Shown: piece after piece, positions 31,189 through 42,842 of the stretch
How the letters are laid out: every line of letters starts with the position of its first letter
Numbering within the stretch: the first letter of the stretch is position 1
Source of the DNA: Charina bottae
Lineage: Eukaryota > Chordata > Lepidosauria > Squamata > Charinaidae
Direction of reading: 5' to 3'
Assembly (NCBI GenBank): GCA_023362775.1
Contig: JALMGJ010000013.1
Coordinates: 28,622,274 to 28,686,273 of the forward strand
Length of the DNA: 64,000 bases
Notes under the pieces: model-generated
The model's input: only the letters and a program-made list of their open reading frames with translations
What the model was told of the DNA's origin: nothing
Databases searched by the model: none
Made by a program: the position numbers and the translations under genes

Positions 31189-34100
31189 CTAGCGGGCGCT
31201 GCACAAGTCCTCCCAGCGGCCCACGGAGTTCAGGTCCCGGCTGTATCTCGAATTCCAGTCCCGCTCAAAGATGCCCTGCAGCTGCTCCCGGACGGTGGGC
31301 CGGTCCCCGGCCTGTGCTTGATTCTGCTCCACCACCAGAGCAGAGCCTGCCGTGTGGAGGAAGTAGTCCCCGGACCAGTTGGACGTTCCTACGGAGGAGG
31401 AGGAGGAGGAGGAGGAGGAGGTGAGGAGGGCCATCCAGGACGCAGATTCCCAGGGGCCCAGCAGGTGGCCGACCTCCTGGATAAGCGGGCAGTGGCCCCG
31501 CATGCGCTTGCCCCATCTGCTGCCCCGGAACCGCTCGGCTTCCTCCTGCGGGATCCCCCCTCACAGAGCTGGGACCCAGCAAGCGCTTCCTCTCTGCAAC
31601 CGGCTCCCCCCCCCCCCACGCTCCAAGAAGGAAAGCCCCTTCAAGGCAAGCTGAGCTCCTGCTGACTTCCTGCGCCTGCCCCTCCTCCTCGGTGCTTTTC
31701 TGGCTTCCCAGCGAGCCCCCTTCCACGAATGAACGCCTGAACTGGCCCAACTTACCAATGTAAGCCACCTTGTCTGTCACCATGAACTTGCTGTGGTTCA
31801 CTCTGGCGTAGGGGATCCTGGCTTGTGTCTCATTTGCGGGGACCACAAACAGCCTCTGCGGGGGGGGGGGGAGTCAAGTCAAGCGAGGGGCACTTGGAGG
31901 TGGGCTCAGGAGAGGCTCGTTGTGGCTGGTGGGGCCGAACCAAGGTCTCCCAAGTGCGCCGGGGCCCAGGAAGATTTGCCCCCAAGCCCAGCTCCTCCCT
32001 GCTCGCACCCGTGCCACTCCCGGCAGCAAAGCTCTCCCAGGTGCAAGCGAGAGAGAGGGGCTGGAGAGAGCTAGCTGGCCCCTTATCTGGGGGGGGGGGG
32101 AGGCCAGCATCTCCCCGGCAGGCCCCCTCACCACTTCCAAGCTGTAGCGAGTGCGGTTGTCCTGCAGGGCAGCCAAGGAGCGCAGGAAGGGGAACATGTT
32201 TGGCTTGGAGTGTCTCCAGCAGCCAACCAGCAGGCGGACCCGGACTCTCTTCTCGTAGGCCACTTTCCGGAAGTGGTCATCAATGGCCGGCCAGAACCTG
32301 AGAGGAGCAGCCGGCAAGAGAGCGGGTCAGAGCCGCCTTGCCCTCCACGCCTTCCCCGAGGAAGGCGGGGCAGACGCGGGATGGCATCGCGTTCGGTTAC
32401 CTTCTAGCCATCCGATTCAACTTAACAGCCTCTCTGGTTGACCAGCAAGTACTTCTTCAGAAGCACGCCCCAGCCAAAATCTGTTCCCTGATCTGAATTC
32501 AGCAACGTTTGATCCTGATGAGTCTCGCTAGCAAAATCTTAGCCAGAGGAGGACGTCAGCTGACAAGAGGGAGGCCCCCCCAGGGTTGTTGAAAAGCATC
32601 CTTTCCCCATGGAAAACGGTCACTCGGATATGCTGCTGGAAGGCAATGCTTCCCCCGCGGAAGCCCAATTCAGTCCCCAGAGCAAGTCACTGTCAGCAGG
32701 TCTCCACTGGAGCCCTGAATGGAGCCCCTGCATCTGATCTAGAAACGCCCAGAGGCACTTGGGGGCCCCTGCTGGAAACACCTGCCTGACCAGCAGCCCC
32801 CCCCCCCCCCCTAGCCTTTTCGGGGCTGCCTCGAATGAATGCCGGCCCTGCCTGCCTGCTTTCCTCTGCGTTACCTCCTGGGGTGGGAGAACTCCATGGT
32901 GGGCATGTAGCTCATCACAGCAATGTAGACAAACTCCTGGGCCCCTTCAATGACGCTCAGCAGGGACTGCAGGTCTTCCGTCCGGCCGGTGGCACACAGG
33001 GCTGGGGGGGCACTCTGGGGCAGCCAAGAGAGAGCACCCACCCCCATGTCACTCGTTGCAGCACAGCTTTCAGGGCAGCTGTTGACGGGGGCGGTCTGTA
33101 CCCTATGCAGAGCAGTTAACCTCTGGCCACCCAGGCGCTGGGAGCTGGCCCTCCCAGCCTCGCTTCCGATGGCCGAATCGGGCTGGGGAGCATGGTCTAC
33201 GCAGGGCAGACCGGTGGGCTCTGGGCGAGAGAAACTCCCTTACTTCGCCAAGAGGAGGAGGCTCATTTTTCCCCACATCGGGCAGCAAATGAATTGTGGT
33301 CGGTGCCCCTGCTCGGTCATGGGCAAAGACTGGCTGGGAATCCTGGGAGGTCTAGCCCCGATACTTTGGAAGGCCCCTGGGCTGGGACAGGCCACTCTCC
33401 CTTGCCAGAGCCTCTCAGCAGAAACCACCATTTTTGCACCTTGGGGAAGATGCTTGCAGATTTCTCCTGATGAGCTTTGATCACAAGAGCATCCCAAGCA
33501 AGCCATCAGCTGCTGGGAGCCAAGCACTCAGCCGTGTCCTGCGCACAGCTGCTCACCGAAAAGTACACGCCGGCCTCCGTCCCGTTCAGCTCCAGCTCCA
33601 GGGGTGTGTCCTTGTTGTAGGCGGTGGAGTAGTTGGCTGGCCAGGGTGACGGGATGGTGGTGTTCGGCAGCCCTAGTGCCCAGTACACCTCAAACATCTT
33701 CCCCAGGTCCTGGGCCAGGCAGCTGCAGTTGTACACAGCCACGCCAAGCTCCTTCACCTGGCATCGGAAAGGAGAATGGCCCAGGGAGTTTAGCTGCTCT
33801 CCCCTATCCCCGCACGGTACGCAAGGGGTTGCAGGCGCGTAATTCAACGATCCCAGTTGTGCTACGGAAAAAGGGGCCCCCCTTGGAATGACTCCAAACC
33901 CCAAGAGGCCCTTCTCAGCTTGCAGAATACTGGGCCATAAAGCAACACTTTTGTTTTAGATGCCCGGGCCAATTAAATTGCTTTTGCCTGACGGCGCTAG
34001 GCAGCCTGCCTCCCAGAACTGGTGGGGAGTCTTGAGAAGAGGGGTGGAGAAGGCCCACGAAACCACCCTACTGAAGAGCACTGGCTGCTCCACCGAAGCC

Positions 34101-37100
34101 CCCATCAGGAGCCCCCAGCTTTGGACAGGAAGGCCAGACAGGCGGAGCAGGAGGGTATCACCTGTGTAAGGGCCCGCCAGTCCATATTCGCACTCCCAAG
34201 GTAAATGTGCAGTTGGTCCACAATCCAGAACTTTGTGTGCAGGACCCCCCGGGTCAGCCTTGGTAAGTCAACTTGGCGGATCTGGGCCCCTGGGTGGTTA
34301 GAAACAGAGACCGTTTTATCTGGGCCCCTTTTGGCTGAGTCGCAGGCTCAGCATGTTCTGCAGGCAGGAAAGCGGCTCTCCCCCTAATTGACCGCCAGGG
34401 ATAGATTTAGCCCCAGACGGACCCAGAGCCAGCAGCAGCCACAGCTCCGCCAACTAGCTTTGATCTGCTATGGAGAAAACACACTAATAAGGCCAGGTTC
34501 CCATTTCTCTCTCCCCACAGCTGTAGGGGGCAGGGGGGACAAATTGGGCAGAAACCCGCGGGATAAGCAAGGCCTCCCCCTAAGCTGCCCGTGTCCCCGC
34601 AGGTTTTCCTTAGGTTATTTCCTACCCTGCCCTCTCCGAAGTAGCAGAATCTGAGCCCCCCTGCGCCCGAGGGCTGCAAAAAGAGCTGCCCACCAAGCCA
34701 CGGACTCTCCTGGCAAAAGGTGGCCTTGTGTTGACTTGAAGGGTCGTGATGTTGGGTTCCTTTTTGGTTTCATGGGAGCCAATCTCCATCCCTTCCCCCC
34801 TTGGCCAGGGCTGCTAGGGGTGGGAGGAGCAGAACGGTGGGGGTGGGGGTCTGCTGGTCCGGCCCAACCGGCATCCTGCAGCGGTGACCGAGGGCCTGGT
34901 ATGAGGGCGGCGGGAGTCCTCTTCTGCCAGAGGCGCTCCCCACCGGCTCCCCTACCGGTATGTGCTCAGTCAAAGCGGAGCCGAGCGGCACCGTGTGGCA
35001 GGTTCCCCTCCTTTCACCACGCAAATCATTTCTTCTGGCTGTCCTGAATCTGCCTGCTTCATTCTGAACACCCGGATTTTCTGTCCTGAGAAGAACTAAT
35101 CTCACCCCTCTAACTCGCTTTTATTCTCTAAGCGAGTAAGTCCAGATCTCCCAGCCTCTCCTCAAAGGGCCGGTGTCTTCAGCCTCCCCCTCAGCCACGG
35201 TGAGTGCCCCTTTTCTGCATTTCCTCCAGCCCTGCTGGAGGTAGAGACCCCCCTCCCCTTTCACCCTGACTGGCTCCTAACTCACCACTCTTCTCGAGGA
35301 CTTGAAGGTCCGTGCTGGCAGCCGTGCTGGGCAGCCGGGAGGAGGGGGGGTTGACCGCTATCCGCACCACAATCCCGCGGCTGGGAGCACGCAGCAGCTC
35401 CGTCAGTATTTCCTCCCCCTAGTGGAAAAGCAAGGGTTCAGGAGGCAGCTGCGAACTACTGGGGGGCGGGGGGGGGCGGGAAGGAAGCGCAGGTGGTCCT
35501 CTTCCTTCTCAGGAGGGTCGCCCACTGAGAGGACACAGGATGACGACTCCGTGCTTTAGAGCCACAAATCCTACCCAGCCAGGGACTCCTGTTTCGCAGC
35601 CCTGGATTGATCCCCGAAGGCATCTCAGACAAAGCTTGGATCAGTAGAGCAAAGCAGGTTTTGGGCTTAACCCCAAGTATTGTTTGGTATAGTTTTATTT
35701 TGGTGTCTGCTGAACACTGGACTTGATTTCTCAAGTGAGCGCATCCACAGTAGTTTTCCACCATTTCTTTGGAATTCTATCAAAAGCCTCTTTGCTCTAT
35801 CTCCGTAACCAACGTGAACAAATGGATGTTCCGCTGCCCTCAAAGGGAGCTTTGATAGATTGCAAGGCCACAAGTGGCTACTTGTCTGGGTACTTAGTTG
35901 TTTGTTTGCATGTGGGTTTGGCCAAGGACCCATGTGCTAATCGGTGTCTGCATCTTGGCCCAGTCTGCCACAGACCCTTTCCGGTCCTTCTAGCAGAAAG
36001 TGCATTCCACACTCCTAAGGAAAGTCTGGCGGTATCATGATGGCCGATAGATAAAACATTTATCACCAGTGAAACTAATGCCTAGGATAGGCTTCACCAA
36101 GCTGGCACCTTCCAGATTTGTTTGATGGCATTTGGAAATTCTGGGGCTGTAAATTAATATCCCCAGAGGGGCCACTTAAAGGATTCCCCAGGGACAAGAC
36201 TGGAAAAAGCCGTCTTAGACATGCCCTGGCTTCTTACAGCTGAGAGGGGCCATTCTAGGCCAAACACCATGGAATTGTAGGTCACAGAAGCAGAGGCTTG
36301 GAAGCGACTGTTGACGACTCCTAGTCCAACCGCTGCCCAGGGCAGGAACCCTCAGACCGTCCCAGGCCTTGGCTTGAAAACCTCCGTGCTACCCCACTTT
36401 CATAGTTCTCAGAGTCAGGAAATTGCTCCCTAATCCAAGTTTGGATCTCCCTCTGCAAAGCTTCTACGCCTTGGTCTCTGTCCCCCCTCGCAAACCCTGG
36501 CGAAGAAATCCATACTCTCTTCCCTACGGCAGCCCTTCAGGTCCTGCAAGAGTCCCCCTCAGCCTTCTCTTCGTCAGGCTAAACATCCCCAGTCCCTGAA
36601 CCTCTCATTAGCTCTGTGTGCAGTTCAGCTGAGGACCTTCTGCACGAGTCTGTGGACCATCTCCCAAGTCACAGGATGCAGGGACCTATCTTGGAGATGA
36701 ACCTGTGGGCTTCTGCCTGACCCTACGCTCCTTCCCTCACCTGGCTGGCTGAAGGTTCGTGGGTATGGGTGTCCTCGTTGCTTAGAGTCCAGTAGAAAGA
36801 AGCAATGTCCACCGAGCTTCTTGCATTCCGCAGAAGCCTCTGCCAAGTTTCAAAAGTGGAAGGGCCGACTGTGCTGTTGTCATCATAGGTCAGTCCCTCG
36901 GGGATGCTCTCTGCCAGCACACTCCTGAGGAACAATTGCATGTTTTCTTGGCCTCCACAGAAGTCTCACTATCTCACTGCAAGCCCCATAACCTCTCTAA
37001 AGTCCCAAGAATGCACTTCAGCCTGAGGAATCTCACCCATTAGCCAGCAGCAGGGCAATGGGCAGGGTAACGGGTAGAGACCCCTAGCCTTACCTCTGGG

Positions 37101-39097
37101 CATTGCCCAACTTTACTCCCCAGAGGAGGCAGAGCCACGGGGTTAGTGGGCTTCTCGTATGCAAGCAGAGGGTCTAGGCACTGGAAGCTGTACCAACGTG
37201 TTTCCTCCAGGAGGAATGTGGCGAGGCATCCTGACTCCCCTCCCCACAGCTCCTGCCACACCCCGCCAGGCATCTTATGTGGTCAGATCGAAGTCTGTAG
37301 GCCCTCTTTTTCCTGCAAGGGCCACCATGGTCTTTGCTTCTCCACAACACGTTACACAAATGGACATAGACCCTGCTGAGATAAATACTGTTCTTCACAA
37401 TTAAGCAAGGCCACTTTTCTGATGGAGAAGGAGCACTTGTAGCATGCTATGACATTACGTTCCAGACGTCAGGGAGGCCAAGAAGATCACAAGCAGAGCT
37501 GATACCTGCATGGGTCACTGCACGTGTTATCCACATGTGGGACCGATGCCACGTTCCCTACCACGGCCGAACTGTGCAAGGGAAGGAGGAAGGAGTGGAC
37601 CACCAGGGCCACCACCAGCACTGTGGACAGGATGGCTGTCACCAGGATGCACTGGAAATCCCAGGGCAGGGTCGACGTAGATGGGCTGGATAGCTTTCCA
37701 GGACGTAAACCCGTGGCGCTGTGGCAGGACCTTCTTAGCTCAGAGTCATGGAACTATGAAGAAAGGAAGTAGCTCAGAGCCCAGCCCAGCCCAGCTCCAT
37801 GTCCCTTCAAAAACAGGCAAGATACTAACTGCTCCGCCAAGTCCCTGCATAGCCACAAATATTCCTGTGCACTATGTGGGCATGGGGGAAAGGCGGCAAC
37901 AGCCTGGCTGGCTCTCACGGCTTTGTCTTACTTACTTACTTACTATTAAATTTGTATCACCGCCCATCTCCTCTATATCAGGGAACTCCGGGCGGTTCAC
38001 AACAAGAAGTTAAAAATATAAAAATCACAACAATTATTCTGGGGATTCTTGGCGGGAGGGCAGAGCTGTTCAATGCTTGCTGACCAAACCATGTGTGGAG
38101 CTAGCCCAGCCCCTTGCCAGCCTCCCCCTCAGCTCTGGAGAGGCAGACCCAGCTGGCAGGCCGTCCAAAGCACTAGGCTGGAAACCGGCTGCTGGGGCAC
38201 CTACTCGGAGCAACTTGCGGTTGTCAGTATCTGGTGGAGAAGGGAGCAGGCGTAGAGCGCAAGGGAGATGGCCTTGATGGAGGCATGTGGGAGCTGCTGC
38301 CTAGGCAAAAGGGGCTGAAGCATTTTTTAAGCCCAGAACTACGAGAGCACACCTGGAAGAGGCTCAGACACTTCCCTGATTCAAGGACAAGAGAGGAGGA
38401 GGAGGAGGAGGAGGAGGAGGTCCAGACTTGCAAGACTCCGTTATTGTAGCTAATCTCCATAGAAGCGGTTTGGCCTTCCTGTGGAATTGATTTCCTGGTC
38501 TGGTCCGCCTGGCGGGAGGCTGACAGCAGGGCAGGGTGAACTTAAGTGGTTCGGGCCTCCCATTTGAAAAACACTTTTGAAAACAGAAAACGAGAGAGAG
38601 GCTGCAGAGGGGAGAGGGACCCACCTGGTGCGGAGCCTGGCCGGGCTGCTCAGCCAGGGGGAACAGCTCTGCGGGGCTCTCTGGTGTCTTGAGCTGTGAA
38701 GAGGGAGCACAAAAAGGGGGAACCGATCTCCACCCTCAGGGAAAAGCCACTGGGACGTGGACAGGCCCCGCTCCAAGCCACCCCGTGGATGTGGCCACAA
38801 GCTCCACAGTGTGGACTTGCCAAGGCTGGCCAGCCAGAGAATCCCACATGCGAATCCAAGGGGGGGTTCACTTGCTTCCATCAAGCAAATGGAACTCACA
38901 CCAGCCCCGTTTACTATTATGTGCTGAATTAAGGAGAAGGCTTTCCCCCTGGACCGTGCCCCCCTCCCTCGCAGATCAGCAGTGGGGGGCCTCGGGTGTC
39001 TGTATGCTGTAGGCAAGAGAATCCCCCACGGCACAATTCCATCCCCTTCATGCAACTGAGAATTTACCTTCTGGTATGCTGCTACCTGGGGCTTCAT
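31189..39097 (-). CDS. PLD3: Phospholipase D3 (5' exonuclease PLD3), 11 coding exons
   Basis: Exons: 39068-39097 (ATG), 38625-38693, 37506-37753, 36741-36924, 35286-35418, 34162-34289, 33557-33757, 32875-33014, 32132-32297, 31756-31855, 31189-31388. The frame closes at 532 aa (human 490). It starts [11 protein letters not shown] signal anchor, [20 protein letters not shown] (about 68-90), makes it a type II membrane protein. The lumenal part carries two HKD motifs: HTKFWIVD (His239, Lys241, Asp246) and HSKFMVTD (His454, Lys456, Asp461) followed by [10 protein letters not shown]. Other family marks are [27 protein letters not shown] and YNCSC. PLD3 is a lysosomal enzyme that degrades single-stranded nucleic acid from the 5' end and restrains TLR9 signalling. 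The extra length is mainly N-terminal: exon 37506-37753 adds a Ser/Pro-rich stretch before the anchor. That acceptor was chosen for its strong polypyrimidine tract and matching phase. Confidence 0.94.
31393..31421. repeat. (GGA)n repeat at the PLD3 last splice acceptor
   Basis: About nine GGA units. On the transcribed strand they read (CTC)n and lie directly before the CCGTAG acceptor of exon 31189-31388, so the repeat serves as the polypyrimidine tract. Confidence 0.9.
35419..36740 (-). other. PLD3: PLD3 intron
   Basis: A 1.3 kb intron. It holds a CR1-like fragment (about 36270-36690). The AT-richer part at 35560-36100 could not be assigned to a family. Confidence 0.5.
36270..36690 (-). mobile_element. 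CR1 LINE fragment
   Basis: GACTCCTAGTCCAACCGCTGCCCAGGGCAGGAACCC and CTTCGTCAGGCTAAACATCC are readings of the CR1 3' region widespread in sauropsids. LINE sense is minus. No open frame. Confidence 0.65.
37921..38040. repeat. Interspersed repeat fragment in PLD3 intron
   Basis: CTTACTTACTTACTTACTATT, then CACCGCCCATCTC...GGGCGGTTCACAAC and an A-rich end. Same general type as the fragment at 13990-14110. Confidence 0.45.
38394..38420. repeat. (GAG)n repeat in PLD3 intron
   Basis: About eight GAG/GGA units in the intron between exons 37506-37753 and 38625-38693. Confidence 0.85.
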
Positions 39098-41409
39098 TTC
39101 CTCAAATCCTCCAGAGCAGGAAAGAGCTTCAAAGAACCTGTGAAGGGCACAGGAAGAAAGGGGGGCGTTGCTCAGGGGCGCTGTGGTGGTGGGCCTGGGT
39201 CCCTGGCTGACCCCTGGATCAGCAGGGGCTCGGAGGAAAAGATGCAGAGGAGGAGTCATCCTGCTCTAGGACCTGCAGGGCTGGTCTTCAAGGAACCCGG
39301 CCGTTGAGCATTTTGGTCACGGAAGCAATTTGGGGGGCAAGGCAGGATGAGCTTCTGGGAAGGTGTGTGCTGCCAAGGATGCCCAGCCAGGCCAGAGAAG
39401 ACCGCACAGGCCTTGCAAGGATGGGAGGCTGCTCTGCAAACAGAGGAAGCTTGATCAGGAATTCTGTCCTTATGCCTGGTGAATGCGAGCCTGTGTGGAG
39501 GGTGGGGACGGGGTGTGTTTGGGGGTCAGAGTAGAGAAAAGCAGGGCAGCTGCATTAGTGCAACATCCCGGGCTGGACTGGGGTTGGGATTCCATCCCAA
39601 CTCAGGGGTAAGTGTCCCCCTCTGCTCTGGGCAAAGGTCAGATCCCTGTGGCCCCCGAGAATGGCAGCAAAGGCAAGGCAAGAGATGGGGCCCAGCCAAC
39701 ATTCCCGAAGGCTCTAGGACTTGGTGATGCCGCCACCACCAGCACCACAGGCGGACAGGAAAGCACGCCATCCCAGGCAGCAAAGGCAGCGAATCGGGGT
39801 TGTTTTCCCCATGCAGCAAAGCAGCTGCAGCCTGGCTTTTACTCGCCAAGGCTCCAAAGTGTGGTTAATCTCAGGCTGTACCTTAAAGCTGGCGTTCAAA
39901 GAAAGATTAAATGCCAAGGAGCAACAGGAAAGTGCTATTTCTGCCAATCATGTGGCAGCAGAAATCAATAAAAGATGCAGACCTCCATAGAGAGAAGCAA
40001 GGAACACCTACGGAAACCAAGCTAGCTGTAATCCCATGTTGGAAATTTCTTTTGCATGTACTGCAATTTTTTTAAAAAACCCAATTTTCCAAACCGAATG
40101 GAAAAGTTAATGAAAACAATCTGCCAGCAGCTCCTTGTACACATTAGGGGGGGGGGGGTGCAATCAGGCTGGTGCAAAGACCAACTGGGCCACAGCTGTA
40201 CTGTACAATCTGATGGAAGATTGGAGACACCCTACAATAACCCAGTAAAAGGTTTCCCCAACGCTCAACCCCACAGAGCCCCTTCCCCCAAAGCAGGAGG
40301 CGGCAGGAGTGGGGATGGCTCCCCGGCCCAGGTGGGGCAGGAAAGCAGGAGCCCTGCAGGAGGGGAGGGGAGGGGAGGGGAGGGGCCGCCTTCTCAAAGG
40401 GCCGCCCAGCCAGCCTAGCCGGAGGGCGATGGGACTCCCAGACAGCAGCGCCAAGCGGGGCGCCGGGGGCGAAGGGCGAGAGGAGCTCCCTCCTTCGCAG
40501 ACGCCTGACTCCTCCAGGCCAGAATGCCAGCTGCGGTGGCGGCAGCAACAGAAGCAGAAACCGGTTTCCAGAGGGTGCCCGCCCTTGCTCGAGCGACTCA
40601 GAGCCAGGTCACCCGCCCGGGCAAGTCAAAGCAAGATTGCCCCTCCGACGGCGCCACCGGAGGGAGGGAATGGCTTTCTCCCGGCCCGGCTGCCCTCGCT
40701 GGGGCTCCGAGGGACTGCTTTCCCCGCGCCAGCTGCTCGGCGGGACCGAGACTCCCCAGCCCGCCCGGCACACTCCCGCTCTCGCTCGGCCCCGCGCGCG
40801 TCGCTCGGGCTCCTTCGGGGCGTCTCCGGCGCTCCAGCTCCGGCGGGGCCGCAGACAGGGAGGGCAGGGCTGGAGGCAGAGCGCCGGGCCACACATCCGG
40901 CCAGCCCCGAGCCGCTCTCCTCCCCGCGGGCCTGGGCTCAGCACGAACCCACCGCCTGTCCCCGGCGCCGTCTGTCCTCGAAACCGCGGCGGAAGCAGGG
41001 GGCGGCTGCCAATGCTCCACGGGACGTGCCAGGCGCGACCCTCCCCAGCCCCCGCTCGCCTCGGGTCCGGCCGCGGCGCCGAACGAGTCGGGGTCCGCGC
41101 GCCCGCCCCGCGCGTACCACGGACAGCTCGGCTTCCCCGGCGAGCCCAAAGCGCTCGCCCGCCCCGCCGCTCCCAGAAGCAGCCGAGCCCCGCCCCGCTG
41201 GAAGGCTCGTTCCACTCTCTCCAGGGAGGAGGAGGCGCCGACCCGTTTCCCCCGGCAGGCCCGCTGGAATCTCAGTTCCGAAGAAGCAGGTCCCGAGCGG
41301 CGGCTTTCCTCGGACCAGCCGCGGAGCAAAGGCGGTCAAGACCTTGCAACTCTGTCGAGGCCGACTCGACCCCCCCCCCCCCGCCCTGATAGTACATCCC
41401 TCCGCTTAC
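39098..41409 (-). other. PLD3: PLD3 5' intron
   Basis: Between the ATG-bearing exon and the predicted non-coding exon 1. It may hold further 5' UTR exons and the 5' edge of the ATG exon. It contains an (AGGGG)n repeat near 40355-40385. No other gene was recognised. Confidence 0.4.
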
Positions 41410-42130
41410 CGGGAATCCTGGGAGTTGAAGTCCGGCGCCGCGTCTGGCGCACCTCCTGCCTGCCTGCCTCTCTTGCACCTTGCTCGGGGCGCCGGACTCC
41501 CTCTTGCTCCGCCCTCCGACAGGCTGCTCCTGCCCCCGAGGACCCGCCAGATGGCAACGCCGCACGGTTGGAGCTCGCCGCCGCCTGCTAGTGGCAGCTC
41601 CGCCACGGCGCTGCGCAGCTGCGCCTCCTTCCCCGCGGGGCGTGGGGGTCCCACCGTCCCTGGCTTCCTCGGCTGCTGGCTCCGGTGACACCGAAGGACC
41701 TCTACCGTCGGCTGGGCGCCCCCTCGAGTCCGGCCGGCGCGACTTGCGAAAGCTTCCTCTGGAGCCCGTTGGCCTTCGCTTCCTGGGAGAAGGAAGCTGC
41801 GCGACCCCTGGGGGGCTTGCGTTGGACCGTGCCTACTTGGGGAAGGGGCAAGTACGGCGCTCGCCTCCGCCCGGGCGCCTTGGGGGCCAGCGAGCGCCCA
41901 GCTGGCGAAGCCGGATCGTCAGGAAAGGAAAGGGAGCCAAGGCCCCGATGCAGAAACATTGGGTTCCTCCCTCTCGGAGCTGGTTCGGTGCCCCGGACAA
42001 GGCGGTGGCCTCCCGGCCTGTCCTGTCCTGTCCCCGAGGCAACCCGGAGGCACCCGGAGGCTGCAGCCCGAGAAGACCCTGGCCGGCTGCTTGGAGGAAG
42101 GCTGCTTGCCCAGGGCTCTGCCGCAGAGCC
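40280..42130 (-). promoter_or_regulatory. PLD3: CpG island, PLD3 promoter and non-coding exon 1
   Basis: The largest CpG-dense region in the window. On the minus strand, CAGGATTCCCG|GTAAGCGG (donor at 41410/41409) ends a likely non-coding first exon, preceded by an ACTTCAACTCCCAGGATTCC motif reminiscent of promoter elements near start sites. Long open frames on both strands here result from the base composition. Confidence 0.5.
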
Positions 42131-42510
42131 TGCCTGCCCTACTAAGGAAGCCCGCTGGCAGAGAACCCTGGGAAAGCCCCCCCTCACTGACCTCCACCCG
42201 AGTTCCTCGGAGACCAGCTTGGGGTGGTCCTGCCTTCTCCTTCCAGGGTAGGTTCTGCTTTCAGCTCCCCAGGTAGCCTACACCTGCCCGACCAGGTGCT
42301 GCCCCTGGTGTCGCTCCCTTCATCTCTTCTTCCCCAAAGCACCTCCCACGGGAGCCCCCAGGTCCTCTTTAGGAAAGCAAATCTCCCCCCCCCCACTGAG
42401 CTGCTTCAAGGCCGCACTCGGAGGGTCGTGGGCGCAGGCAAGTCTGGGTGGAGGTGCGGACGGGCCCCTAGACAAACATGCCCTCCAAGCAGTCTGTAAA
42501 TGATAATGCG

Positions 42511-42516
42511 TTTATT
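42511..42516 (-). terminator. HIPK4: HIPK4 distal poly(A) signal AATAAA
   Basis: AATAAA on the minus strand about 330 bases after the HIPK4 stop codon. Confidence 0.45.
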
Positions 42517-42713
42517 AATGATGCAGTCGATCGAGTGCAACCTGGACTCGTTGGGGAGATCGCTGGCCTGCCCGTGGTGCCCTCGGCTCCTGGGAAGACC
42601 GGTGGGCTGACCTTGGTTGCTCGGAGCCCCCCCAACTCTGTCACCCCCCCTGGCCTGGTCAGCCTGTGGCCTGCCATCAGGGCTCCATACAGCTCAGTAA
42701 CAGCAAGATGGCT

Positions 42714-42719
42714 TTTATT
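42714..42719 (-). terminator. HIPK4: HIPK4 proximal poly(A) signal AATAAA
   Basis: AATAAA on the minus strand about 125 bases after the stop codon. Either this or the signal at 42511-42516 could be used. Confidence 0.45.
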
Positions 42720-42842
42720 AAGTAAGTGGGGCTGGGCAGTGAGGAACAGTCTATATATTTAATGTCTAGAAAGGTATCTGTCTGGGCCTTGGTGGGCCAC
42801 CTCTCCGCTGCACCTGCCCTCTTCCTGGCCGAGGATCCGGGG

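Noticed and set aside
40309..41688. Plus-strand frame of 459 codons and a 355-codon partner
   Set aside because: Same reason, in the PLD3 CpG island; no conserved motif.
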